Source: Sphingobium sp. Ant17
GTDB lineage: Bacteria > Pseudomonadota > Alphaproteobacteria > Sphingomonadales > Sphingomonadaceae
Direction: 5' to 3'
Length of the DNA: 64,000 nucleotides
Assembly: GCF_000588875.1 (NCBI RefSeq)
Contig: NZ_JEMV01000016.1
Span: 22,282 to 86,281, forward strand
Shown here: positions 29,171 to 37,846 of the stretch, piece after piece
Layout: each line of letters begins with the position of its first letter
Position numbering within the stretch: the stretch's first letter is position 1
Translations under genes and position numbers: made by a program
Notes under the pieces: generated by a model
The model's input: only the letters and a program-made list of their open reading frames with translations
Databases searched by the model: none
What the model was told of the DNA's origin: nothing

Positions 29171-30183
29171 CCTATCGGCGGTCCGTTTCCCGACGGCTGG
29201 TGCGTGGCCTGGGCTTGGTCGGGCTGGTCGGCACGGTCCTGCTGCTTGCGGCCGTCGCCTTCTTCTATCGACTGTCGTTCGCAGACCTTGCCGCAGGCGA
29301 AGCGACGTCCCGCGCACTCAACGAGATGCTGGATCATGTCGCCCTGCCGGTGGTTATCCTGATGGCGCCGGTCGCGTTCGTCGGTCTCCGGGTCATCAGA
29401 CAGGCCTTCACCCCGCTGGAAGAGGCGGCAGCGGAGATCGAGGCGGCACGCGGGCATGAGCGCGGCTTCCGGATCGATACCTCGCGAATGCCCTCCGAGG
29501 CGTTGCCGTTCACCGATGCGGTCAACGATCTGCTCACCCGGCTCGACGATGCGGCAATGCGTCAGGAGGCCTTCGCCGCCGACGTCGCGCACGAACTGCG
29601 CACGCCGCTCGCCGTGCTGTCGCTTGAACTCGACCGGCTCGATCACGCCGAGGCAGGCCGTCTCAAGGGAGATGTCGCGGCCATGCGCCGGCTGATCGAC
29701 CAACTCATGCTGCTCGCCCAGATCGACGCCGCCACGGCGGCCCAACTGGTGCCGGAAGCCGTTTCGCTGACGGATGTGGCGACCGACGCCGTCAGTTTCA
29801 TGGCCCCGGGGATCATCGCGACGGGCAAGACCATCGCCCTCGAAACTGGAGAGCAATCGCCGATCGTGCGTGGACGGCGCGAGGCGATCGCGGCGGCCCT
29901 GCGCAATCTCATCGAGAATGCTGTGCGCGTGACGCCCGCCGGCGGGGCTGTCCATGTCAGCGTCGGTCCCGGAGCGGCGATCGGTGTTCGAGACGAGGGG
30001 CCGGGCCTTTCGCCCGATCGCCTGCGCGATCTTGTGCGGCGCCACAGCCGCGCCGACCATGCGAGCAAGGACGGCGCGGGGCTGGGCCTCGCGATCGTCG
30101 ACCGGATCATGGCGGCGCACGGCGGGATGCTCGCGACCGATTCGGACAGGCGCGAGTTGTCGCTGCGCTTTCCCGGCGCCTGA
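29167..30183 (+). CDS. Sensor histidine kinase
   Basis: 338-aa membrane kinase. The first helix is LGLVGLVGTVLLLAAVAFFY and the second VALPVVILMAPVAFVGLRV, with a short periplasmic loop of roughly 35 residues between. The H-box is FAADVAHELRTPLAVLSLEL (His142). N-box NLIENAVRVT, G1 VRDEGPGLSP and G2 GAGLGLAIVDRIM are intact. The short sensor loop suggests direct metal or envelope sensing. Paired with the response regulator by ATGA overlap. Confidence 0.92.
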   Translation: MTYRRSVSRRLVRGLGLVGLVGTVLLLAAVAFFYRLSFADLAAGEATSRALNEMLDHVALPVVILMAPVAFVGLRVIRQAFTPLEEAAAEIEAARGHERGFRIDTSRMPSEALPFTDAVNDLLTRLDDAAMRQEAFAADVAHELRTPLAVLSLELDRLDHAEAGRLKGDVAAMRRLIDQLMLLAQIDAATAAQLVPEAVSLTDVATDAVSFMAPGIIATGKTIALETGEQSPIVRGRREAIAAALRNLIENAVRVTPAGGAVHVSVGPGAAIGVRDEGPGLSPDRLRDLVRRHSRADHASKDGAGLGLAIVDRIMAAHGGMLATDSDRRELSLRFPGA

Positions 30184-30233
30184 CGTTCCACTCCCGTCAG
30201 GGAGTCGTCAGCTTCGTCCGCTAGGCGAAAGCC

Positions 30234-31358
30234 ATGTTGAACCGCAGCTTCATCCTTGCCGGCGTCGCCGTGATCGCGCTGACGCTTGCCGGCCTGTGGT
30301 GGTTGACCACCCGTGCCGGCACGGCGTCGCCCGCCGCTCAGTCCAGCCCCCCTGTGGACTCTGCGAGCGCGGTGCCGGGCCATCTACGCGTCGAGGCCGG
30401 GCAGGCGGCGCAACTCGGTATCCGCCTTGCACCCGCCGTTGCGGCGAACGAAGCGCCGCTCGCGATCGTGCCCGCCCTGATCCAGCCGCCCGCCAATGCG
30501 CGCGTGGCTGTGGCCGCAACCTTTCCGGGCGTGGTGATGCGCACCCTGGTCGTCGAAGGCGACACGGTGCGGCGCGGACAGCCACTTGCGGTGATTTCGA
30601 GCCGCGAGGTGCTGATGATGGGCGCGGACCTGACGCGCGCGAACGCACGGCTGGGGGTCGCTCGATCGAATGCCGCTCGTCTCTCGCAACTCAGTCGTGA
30701 GGGCATCATTGCCGGCGCCCGTGCCGACGAGGCCAGTGCGATCGCCGTGGAAACGAGCGCCGATGTTTCGGAGAAGGCGCGTATCCTGCACATGGTCAAC
30801 GGCCATGGTGCAAGCGGCAGCTACACGCTGACGGCACCGATCGCCGGCCGCATCACCACGGCCAGGATCCAGACCGGAAATTCGGTGGACGGCACGAGCG
30901 CGCCTTATGTGATCGATGCAGCGAACCGCTACGAAGTGCTTGGCCAGCTGCCCGAGCGGCTGGTTGGGCTGGTCCGTCCGGGCATGTTGGTGCGGATCGA
31001 TCCGAACATACAGGGCCGCGTCACGGCGGTGGGGTCGACCATCGATCCTGCAACACGCTCGGCCAGCGTGAAGGCCGAGATCGCCGCCGGTCCAGGCATC
31101 GTGGCGGGGCGGGCGACCAATCTGCTGATTTCCGGCCCGGCTCCCTCGGGCGCGGTCGGCGTGCCTGCTGCCGCCGTCGCAACGATGAACGGCCGGACTG
31201 TCGTCTTCGTCGCCACCAAGGGCGGCTTTGCGGTGCGCGACGTGAAGAGCGGCGGGGCGAATGGAAGCCAGGCCATCCTGCTGTCTGGCGTGAAGCCCGG
31301 CGAGCAGGTCGTCATCGCCGGCACGAGCGCGCTCAAAGCGCTCGCCTTGTCGCGGTAA
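30234..31358 (+). CDS. CzcB/CusB-like RND periplasmic adaptor
   Basis: 374-aa membrane fusion protein with an N-terminal membrane anchor (FILAGVAVIALTLAGLWWLT). The lipoyl-like half motifs (VMRTLVVEGDTVRRGQPLAVI; YTLTAPIAGRITTARIQTGNSV), helical hairpin (LTRANARLGVARSNAARLSQ) and beta-barrel region (LVRPGMLVRIDP) are all present. It lies 7 bp before the CzcA-like permease. No long His-rich metal-binding N-terminus is present, unlike classical CzcB. Confidence 0.9.
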   Translation: MLNRSFILAGVAVIALTLAGLWWLTTRAGTASPAAQSSPPVDSASAVPGHLRVEAGQAAQLGIRLAPAVAANEAPLAIVPALIQPPANARVAVAATFPGVVMRTLVVEGDTVRRGQPLAVISSREVLMMGADLTRANARLGVARSNAARLSQLSREGIIAGARADEASAIAVETSADVSEKARILHMVNGHGASGSYTLTAPIAGRITTARIQTGNSVDGTSAPYVIDAANRYEVLGQLPERLVGLVRPGMLVRIDPNIQGRVTAVGSTIDPATRSASVKAEIAAGPGIVAGRATNLLISGPAPSGAVGVPAAAVATMNGRTVVFVATKGGFAVRDVKSGGANGSQAILLSGVKPGEQVVIAGTSALKALALSR

Positions 31359-31365
31359 CCGGCCA

Positions 31366-34300
31366 ATGCTGCGCTCACTGGTCGCCGCGGCTCTATCCTA
31401 TCGCGTGCTCGTGCTGGCTCTCGCGCTGACGGTTGCGGGCCTCGGTGCATGGGCCTTCGTGAACCTGCCGGTCGATGCCTATCCCAATATCGCTCAGACG
31501 CAGGTCAAGATGATCCTGAAGGCGCCAGGGATGACGCCCGAGGAGGTGGAGAGCCGCGTCATCACGCCGATCGAGATGGAGATGCTGGGCATTCCCAACC
31601 AGGCGATCCTGCGCTCCACCGCCAAATATGCCATTGCCGACATCACCATCGACTTCACCGACGGCACCGACATCTATTGGGCCCGCCAGCAGGTTGCCGA
31701 GCGCCTGTCGGGCGTGATGGCCGATCTGCCCGCGTCGGTCAGCGGCGGCCTCGCCCCGATCTCGACGCCGCTGTCCGACGTTTACATGTTCACGATCGAA
31801 GGGCCGCTCTCGCTCCAGCAGAAGCGCGAACTGCTCGACTGGACGATCCGGCCCGCGCTCAGGACCGTGCCCGGCGTGGCTGACGTGAACGCCTTGGGCG
31901 GTTTCGTGCGGACGTTCGAGGTCAGGCCCGATCTGGTGGCGCTTGCCGGCACGGGACTGTCGACCGCAGACATCAGCGCTGCGATCGAAAGCGGCAACCG
32001 CAACGACGGTGCCGGCCGCCTGACAAGCGGAGAAGAATCGCTGATCGTCCGCGCGGTCGGCGCGATCCGCACGGTGGAGGATCTCCAGTCGCTGGTGATC
32101 GCCAGTCGCGATGGCCGCATCGTCCAGTTGGGCGATGTCGCGACGATCGGAATCGGCAGCCTCACCCGTTACGGCGCCGTCAGCAAGAACGGCAAGGCCG
32201 AGGCGGTCGAGGGGCTGGTGATCGCCCTGCGCGGCGCCGATGCCCGCCAGGTCGTCGACGGCGTGCGCGCCCGGCTTGCGGAGCTTCAGAAGACGCTGCC
32301 CGCCGGAACCCATGTCGATGTCTTCTACGACCGATCCGACCTCATCGGCCGCGCATCGGCACGGTCGAGGAAGCGCTGCTCGAGGCGACGATCCTCGTGG
32401 TCGTGCTGCTCATCCTGTTCCTGGGCGACTGGCGGGCGGCGGCGATCGTCGCCGCGACCCTGCCGATGGCGGCCCTCATCACCTTCCTGTTCATGCGCGG
32501 CATGGGGTTGTCGGCGAACCTGATGAGCCTGGGCGGCCTCGCCATCGCCATCGGCATGCTGGTCGACGGCGCGGTGGTGGTGGTCGAGAATATCGTCGAG
32601 CGGCTCGGACGGGCTCATGATGACGACCATCCGCGCCTCAATCATGTCTTCCAGGCGACCAACGAGGTGGTCGTTCCTGTGTCGGCGGGCATCGTCATCA
32701 TCGCGCTCGTCTTCCTGCCCTTGCTCGCGCTCCAGGGATTGGAGGGCAAGCTGTTCGCGCCCGTCGCGCTGACCATCGTCTTCGCGCTGGCTGGCTCGCT
32801 GTTGCTGGCTCTGACGCTGGTTCCGGTGCTGTCCTCCTTCGGCCTGAAGAGCGGCCACCACGGCGATCCCTGGATCATGCGCCGGATCTCGCCGCGTTAC
32901 CGCGCGCTGCTGGACGCGGCATTCGCCCGCAAGCGACTGGTCTATGGTCTGGCGACGGCGGGGCTGGTGATCGCCGGTATCGCTTATGGTGCGGTCGGCA
33001 AGACCTTCATGCCGACCATGGACGAGGGCTCGGTGATCGTGCAGCTCACCAAGCTCCCGTCGATCAGCCTCGACCAATCGGTCAAGGGCGACATGGCGGC
33101 GCAGCGCGCGTTGCTGACGGTGCCCGAGGTCGGCGACGTGATCGCCCGCGTCGGCGCCGACGAGATCGGCCTCGATCCGATGGGGCCGAATGAGACCGAC
33201 AGCTTCGTGCGCTTGAAACCGCAGTCGGAATGGCGCGGCGACAAGGACTTCGTCGTCGGCGAGATGCGCAAGGCTATGGAAGGCATGCCCGGCATCCAGC
33301 CCAGCTTCACCCAGCCGATCGAGATGCGCGTGTCCGAGATGCTGACCGGCGCGCGCGGCGATCTCGCGGTCAAGATTTTTGGGCCGGACCTCGCGACGCT
33401 CGCTGACCTCGCCGGTCAGGTCCAGCGCACCCTTTCCAGCATAAGCGGGGCGTCGGAAGTGCTGACCGTCGCCAACGACAGTGTCGATTATCTCCAGCTC
33501 GACATCGATCGCGCGGCGGCCGGGCGTTTCGGCATGCCGGTGGACCGGATGCAGGATGCACTGCGCGCCCAGGTCGAGGGCATTCACGCGGGCATTGTCG
33601 CGGAAGGTCAGAAGCGCGTTCCGATCATGATCCGTGGCGATGAAAGCCTGCGCTCGGACCCAACGCGCTTCGCCGACCTGCAATTGCGCACGCCCGGGGG
33701 CATTCTCGCTCGCGTCAGCGACATGGCGCGGGTCGAGCGGACCCAGGGGCCAGTGAAGCTCGACCATGAAAACGGCTCGCGCTTCGCGCTGGTGCAGGCG
33801 TTCGTCTCGGGGCGCGACCTGGTGGGTTATGTCGACGAAGCCAGGGCGGCGGTGGCGGCAAAAATCAAGCTGCCGATCGGATACCGCATCGTCTGGGGCG
33901 GGCAGTTCGAGAACCAGCAACGCGCGTCGACCCGGCTGATGCTAGTCATCCCGGTGGCGCTCCTGCTGATCTTCTTCGTGCTGCTAGCGACGCTCCGGTC
34001 GCTGCGCGCCTCGATCCTCATCCTGCTCAACATCCCGTTCGCGATGGTGGGCGGCATCGTCTCGCTCTGGGCGTCGCGGGAATATCTCTCGGTGCCGGCC
34101 TCGGTCGGGTTCATCGCGCTGCTGGGGATAGCGGTGCTGAACGGTCTCGTGCTGGTTGCCTATTTCCGCCAGCTTCGCACCGAAGGGCGCAGTATGACCG
34201 AATCCGTCCGGCTTGGCGCGGAGCGCAGGTTGCGCCCGGTGCTGATGACGGCGAGCATCACCGCCTTCGGCCTCGTCCCGCTGCTGTTCGCCAGCGGCCC

Positions 34301-34436
34301 GGGCTCGGAAATCCAGCGCCCGCTCGCCATCGTCGTCATCGGCGGGCTCATCACCTCGACGCTGCTGACGCTGGTCCTCCTGCCCATCCTGTTCGAGCGC
34401 TTTGGTGAAAGTGCCAGGGAAACCGAAAATGCCTGA
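31366..34436 (+). CDS. CzcA-like heavy-metal RND permease (frameshift near 32355)
   Basis: About 1023 aa after correction. The N-terminal 330 residues (MLRSLVAAALSYRVLVLALA to FYDRSDLIGRA) and the remainder (IGTVEEALLEATILVVVLLI onward) are in different frames. One missing base in CGCGCATCGGC near 32355 explains the break. The TM4 metal motif reads AIGMLVDGAVVVVEN: a single-Asp heavy-metal-type signature, but without the DFG of Zn/Co/Cd exporters, so the cation is not predictable. The FIALLGIAVLNGLVLVAY segment and C-terminal helices are intact. It sits between the czcB-like and DUF3240 genes and overlaps the latter by 8 bp. Confidence 0.9.
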
Positions 34437-34728
34437 CCTGCTCCTGACCTTTCACTGCGCGACCCGCGATGTCGAAACCGTCGTGGCGGCGATCCGCGCG
34501 GCATCACAGGCACCGATCCACATCCACGATATCGCGGTGCGCGGCCGGGATTTCAGCGACGCACGCACCGCCGAGCGCGTGACGGGCAATCTTGATCGAA
34601 GTGCGATCGAGCTGATCGTAGCGGACGATGCGATGACCGAACTGGTTCGGGCCGTGGCCGAATCCAGGCGCGACCTGCCGGTTCGCTGGCGCGCCGTTCC
34701 GGTCGTGGCGCGGGGCAGGCTCGCATGA
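34429..34728 (+). CDS. DUF3240 family protein
   Basis: 99-aa cytoplasmic protein starting MPDLLLTFHCATRDVETVVA, typical of DUF3240. The family has a ferredoxin-like (PII-like) fold and is found almost only inside czc-type efflux operons. Its role, possibly allosteric or metal sensing on the pump, is not established. It overlaps czcA by 8 bp and its stop overlaps the tolC start by 4 bp, so its dose is tied to that of the pump. Confidence 0.8.
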   Translation: MPDLLLTFHCATRDVETVVAAIRAASQAPIHIHDIAVRGRDFSDARTAERVTGNLDRSAIELIVADDAMTELVRAVAESRRDLPVRWRAVPVVARGRLA

Positions 34729-35969
34729 GGCCGTTCATTCTCGTCCTCGCCATGCTCTCGCTGCTGGCGCCTAGCATGCTCCATGCCCAGCGCGCGGACC
34801 TCCCGCCGGTCGAGAAGGTCAACGAAGCGCTCGACAACCATCCGACCGTCATGGCCGCCGCCGCCAGGGTTGAAGTCGCCCGTGCGCGCGGGGACATGCT
34901 GTATAAGGGCACCCATGAAGCGGTTATCGCGGGCAGCTACATTCGCCGCAGCGTTGACCGCGAAGGCGGCTATGACGAGTTTGATGCAACCCTCTCCCGT
35001 CCCTTCCGTCTCCCCGGCAAGGCGGCGCTCGACCGCAAGTCAGGCGCGCTGGGCGTCGAGGTTGCGGAGAACCAGATGGAGGATGCGCGCCATCAGGCGG
35101 CGTTGGTCCTGACCGGGCTCTGGCATGACTGGCTGACCGCTGGCAGCCATTATCGCAACGACCTCGACACGGTGCGCTCGCTGGAAGCGGCCCTGACCGC
35201 CTTGCGTCGCCGCGTCCAGCTACGAGATGCCCCGGCGCTCGATCTCGACCAGGCTTCCGCCGCACTGGCGCAGGCGCAGGCCCAGGCCGCTGCATCTCTC
35301 TCCGCAGGCGAGCAGGCGCGCGTGATCCTGGTCGCGACTTTTCCAGAGATACCGCTTCCTCCCGAGCCAGCCGAACTCGCCTTGCCCGAACTGCCGCCAC
35401 AGAAACTCGAAACCATGCGGACGCTGGTGATCGAGCGCAGTCACGAGATCCGCGCCGCCGACCGCGAGGCGCAGCGGTTGGCCGTCGTTGCGCGACGGGT
35501 TCGAGCGGATCGGATCGCCGATCCCTCTTTCGGTGTCCGCCTGTTCAGTGAGCGTAGCGGCATGGAGCGGGGCGCGGGCGTGGTGGCGTCCATCCCGCTG
35601 GGAGGCGGCTACCGCCGGGCAGCCGCCTCCCAGGCGTCGGCGGAGGCAAACGCCGCCCGTCTCGAACTCGCCAATATCCAGCGATCGGTCGCGGCTATCG
35701 CCGACGCCGACCTGTCGAATGCGCGCACCCGGCTGGAAGCGTGGCGAAGCGCGCAGGCATCGGCGCAGAGCGCTTCCGACGCCGCCGGGCGGACGGAGCG
35801 CGGCTATCAACTGGGCCAGATCGATCTGGTCGACCTGCTCTATGCCCGCCGCCAGGCGAACGACGCCCGCCGATCCGAGATCGATGCGCGATCGGAAGCC
35901 TCGCGGGCGCTGCTGAAATTGCAGATCGATTCCCATAGCATCTGGGTTCCCGATGGCGACCATGATTGA
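34725..35969 (+). CDS. CzcC/TolC-like outer-membrane channel
   Basis: 414-aa outer-membrane factor with signal peptide (FILVLAMLSLLAPSMLHAQ). The two helical repeats begin VEKVNEALDNHPTVMAAAAR and METMRTLVIERSHEI-like segments, and long Ala/Gln-rich coiled coils follow. It completes the tripartite metal pump encoded by the czcB- and czcA-like genes. It ends 134 bp before the convergent L,D-transpeptidase-fold gene. Confidence 0.88.
   Translation: MRPFILVLAMLSLLAPSMLHAQRADLPPVEKVNEALDNHPTVMAAAARVEVARARGDMLYKGTHEAVIAGSYIRRSVDREGGYDEFDATLSRPFRLPGKAALDRKSGALGVEVAENQMEDARHQAALVLTGLWHDWLTAGSHYRNDLDTVRSLEAALTALRRRVQLRDAPALDLDQASAALAQAQAQAAASLSAGEQARVILVATFPEIPLPPEPAELALPELPPQKLETMRTLVIERSHEIRAADREAQRLAVVARRVRADRIADPSFGVRLFSERSGMERGAGVVASIPLGGGYRRAAASQASAEANAARLELANIQRSVAAIADADLSNARTRLEAWRSAQASAQSASDAAGRTERGYQLGQIDLVDLLYARRQANDARRSEIDARSEASRALLKLQIDSHSIWVPDGDHD
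35598..35633. repeat. Perfect 13-bp GC-rich inverted repeat inside the tolC-like gene
   Basis: CTGGGAGGCGGCT (35598-35610) is the exact reverse complement of AGCCGCCTCCCAG (35621-35633), with a 10-bp loop. It encodes part of IPLGGGYRRAAASQAS. In RNA it would form a very stable hairpin within the coding region. Confidence 0.9.
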
Positions 35970-36103
35970 GAACGGCTTTGTGCACGGGCGCGAAGCCAGG
36001 CCCTCTGGTTCAGCTTCTTGGCGGCACAAGAGATGAAATGTGCAGGGAAGCCGAGTCCGGACCTCACCGACGGCGGCGTACCGCGAACGCCTTGGTCGCT
36101 TGA

Positions 36104-36715
36104 CTAAAGCTTGGCCGCGTAGATCATTCGGCCCGGGCCGAGCCGGCCGAGAATTTGGGCTATATCGGCCTGTGCAACAGCAAAGCACCCCTGGCTTCGC
36201 CCGAGCTTGCCGGTGGCACGAACTATATCATCCGATACGTAGGATGCCGCATGGATGACAATGGCGCGCGCCTCGGCGTTGCTGTTCTCAGGGTCAAGGC
36301 CGATCAGGCGCTGCGAGCGACCATGCTTGCCTGAATAGCCGTTGCCGACCAGATAAGCGCCCGCTGAAGACGCCGCCGAGCCCGGTGAATTCGAGAAGCG
36401 CTCGACCCAACCGCTATGATCCGGATCGGATCCGCGCCCGTGTGCGACCAGCAGACTTTGGCTTCGCCCGCTCATCACATCGACGAGGTGGAACCGGGGA
36501 ATGCGCGACGCCTGGCTGAAATCCACGATACCGATCACGTCGCGATGCTTTATCGTCGCGCGGTGGCGGTCCAGCGCACTCAATGCGCGTTGAAGCAAGG
36601 CCGGGCGCGGAGGAACTGGTCCTGGCAGGGCGGCAAGCCCGTTCGTCTGTTGTAACATGCCCAAAGCAGCGGCACCGCCACCCAGAAGCAGATGGCGCCT
36701 GGAAATGAATGTCAC
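36104..36715 (-). CDS. Murein L,D-transpeptidase-like protein (YkuD_2 group), Tat-type signal
   Basis: 203-aa exported protein. The N-terminus SRRHLLLGGGAAALGML has the twin-arginine pattern. The mature part matches the YkuD-like group 2: IVDFSQASRIPRFHLVDV, GYLV-type strand AYLVGNGYSGKHGRSQRLIGL, the conserved histidine in AIVIHAASYVSDD, and the active-site-like GRSQGCFAV with Cys. It probably cuts or cross-links peptidoglycan, or is a related amidase; family function is poorly studied. GTG start at 36715. Confidence 0.8.
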   Translation of the reverse strand: MTFISRRHLLLGGGAAALGMLQQTNGLAALPGPVPPRPALLQRALSALDRHRATIKHRDVIGIVDFSQASRIPRFHLVDVMSGRSQSLLVAHGRGSDPDHSGWVERFSNSPGSAASSAGAYLVGNGYSGKHGRSQRLIGLDPENSNAEARAIVIHAASYVSDDIVRATGKLGRSQGCFAVAQADIAQILGRLGPGRMIYAAKL

Positions 36716-36790
36716 GCTTGTCTTGAACCACTATCTGTTTGCTGATCAAGACCATGATAAGCATGATATGAGCCACTTCACAGATAAGTA

Positions 36791-37846
36791 CTAAACCTTA
36801 CGAGAATCGGGAAGATTGCCGGGCGGGCTGGTTCGAGACGATCGCCGAGACCGATGCGGACGCCGCCTGAGTACCGAGCGCATCATCATAAGACCGGGCA
36901 GAAGCGGCAGCCACAATATCAGGATCCTCAGCAGCATGGTGGCGGCAAAGGCATTCTCGATCGGCACACCCAGGAGACCGAGCGTTGCGGTCGACGTCGC
37001 CTCGAAGCTGCCGAGACCCAGCGGGATCGGGCCCAGCGTCACGACGATCGAAGCCATGATCAGCGCAATGAACGCAGTTCCGAAACCGGCGGGCCCTCCC
37101 AGTGCGTCAAGGCAGGCCCAGAGCGTCGCGGCGTCGGCAAGGAAGACCAATGCATTGAAGCCTGTGACTCGAACCAAAAGCGGGCGATCGCCGATCAGAT
37201 GGGCTGGGGCCTGACCGACGATCCCGAGCAGGTTACGGACCACGCCCACCCGTTCGAGCCGGGGCGACAAGGGTTGGCTGCCGCGATGTCTGAGCCAGAG
37301 CGCGAGCGACGGAATGGCGAGCGCCACCAGCAGAAACGTGGTGACCACACCGGCCATCAGCGGCGTCGCCTTGTCATGGAGCCATAGCAGGACCAGCATG
37401 GAGACCGCGAAGAAAGCGAAGGCGGCATAATAGCCGATCATCGAGACGAGCAGCGCCGCCACCGCCGTCCCGCGCGGCACGCGCAACCGCACGAGTTGGT
37501 CGACGAGAAGAACATTGCCCCCCATTCCCGCGCTTGGCACCGCCTGGTCCGCGAATAATTTGGTGAGCGCGATGCGCATCAACGAGGAAAGCGGGCGTGA
37601 TGTGCCGGCGCTGCGCAGCACCGCCGCCCAGCCCGCCGCCACGCTGGCATAGGTCGAAAGCTGGAACAGGACGGCAAGAGCCAACCAGAAGAGATTGGCG
37701 CGAGCGACCAGACGGCCGAACTTCTCTATCTCGCCGAAATGCAGCACCGCCCCGACCAGCGCCGCCACAAGGATGATGCCGAGAAACCAGGACCGCCATG
37801 CGCCCGACGGCTTTGTTGCGGTCGCCTCGTCAGCTTTCGAGGACAT
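36791..37846 (-). CDS. YbhN / lysylphosphatidylglycerol-synthase-TM-like flippase domain protein
   Basis: 351-aa polytopic membrane protein with about eight helices and the UPF0104 signature: LFWLALAVLFQLSTYASVAAGW, LFADQAVPSAGMGGNVLLVDQLVRLRVPRGTA, and LGPIPLGLGSFEATSTATLGLLGVP. Homologous domains flip lipids or lipid-linked sugars. The cytoplasmic C-terminus is Arg/Ser-rich. The start overlaps the 3' end of the PHA synthase gene by 17 bp, so both are read from the phaC promoter. Confidence 0.88.
   Translation of the reverse strand: MSSKADEATATKPSGAWRSWFLGIILVAALVGAVLHFGEIEKFGRLVARANLFWLALAVLFQLSTYASVAAGWAAVLRSAGTSRPLSSLMRIALTKLFADQAVPSAGMGGNVLLVDQLVRLRVPRGTAVAALLVSMIGYYAAFAFFAVSMLVLLWLHDKATPLMAGVVTTFLLVALAIPSLALWLRHRGSQPLSPRLERVGVVRNLLGIVGQAPAHLIGDRPLLVRVTGFNALVFLADAATLWACLDALGGPAGFGTAFIALIMASIVVTLGPIPLGLGSFEATSTATLGLLGVPIENAFAATMLLRILILWLPLLPGLMMMRSVLRRRPHRSRRSSRTSPPGNLPDSRKV

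Noticed and set aside
32325..33920. Long minus-strand open frame
   Set aside because: Antisense to the CzcA-like permease.
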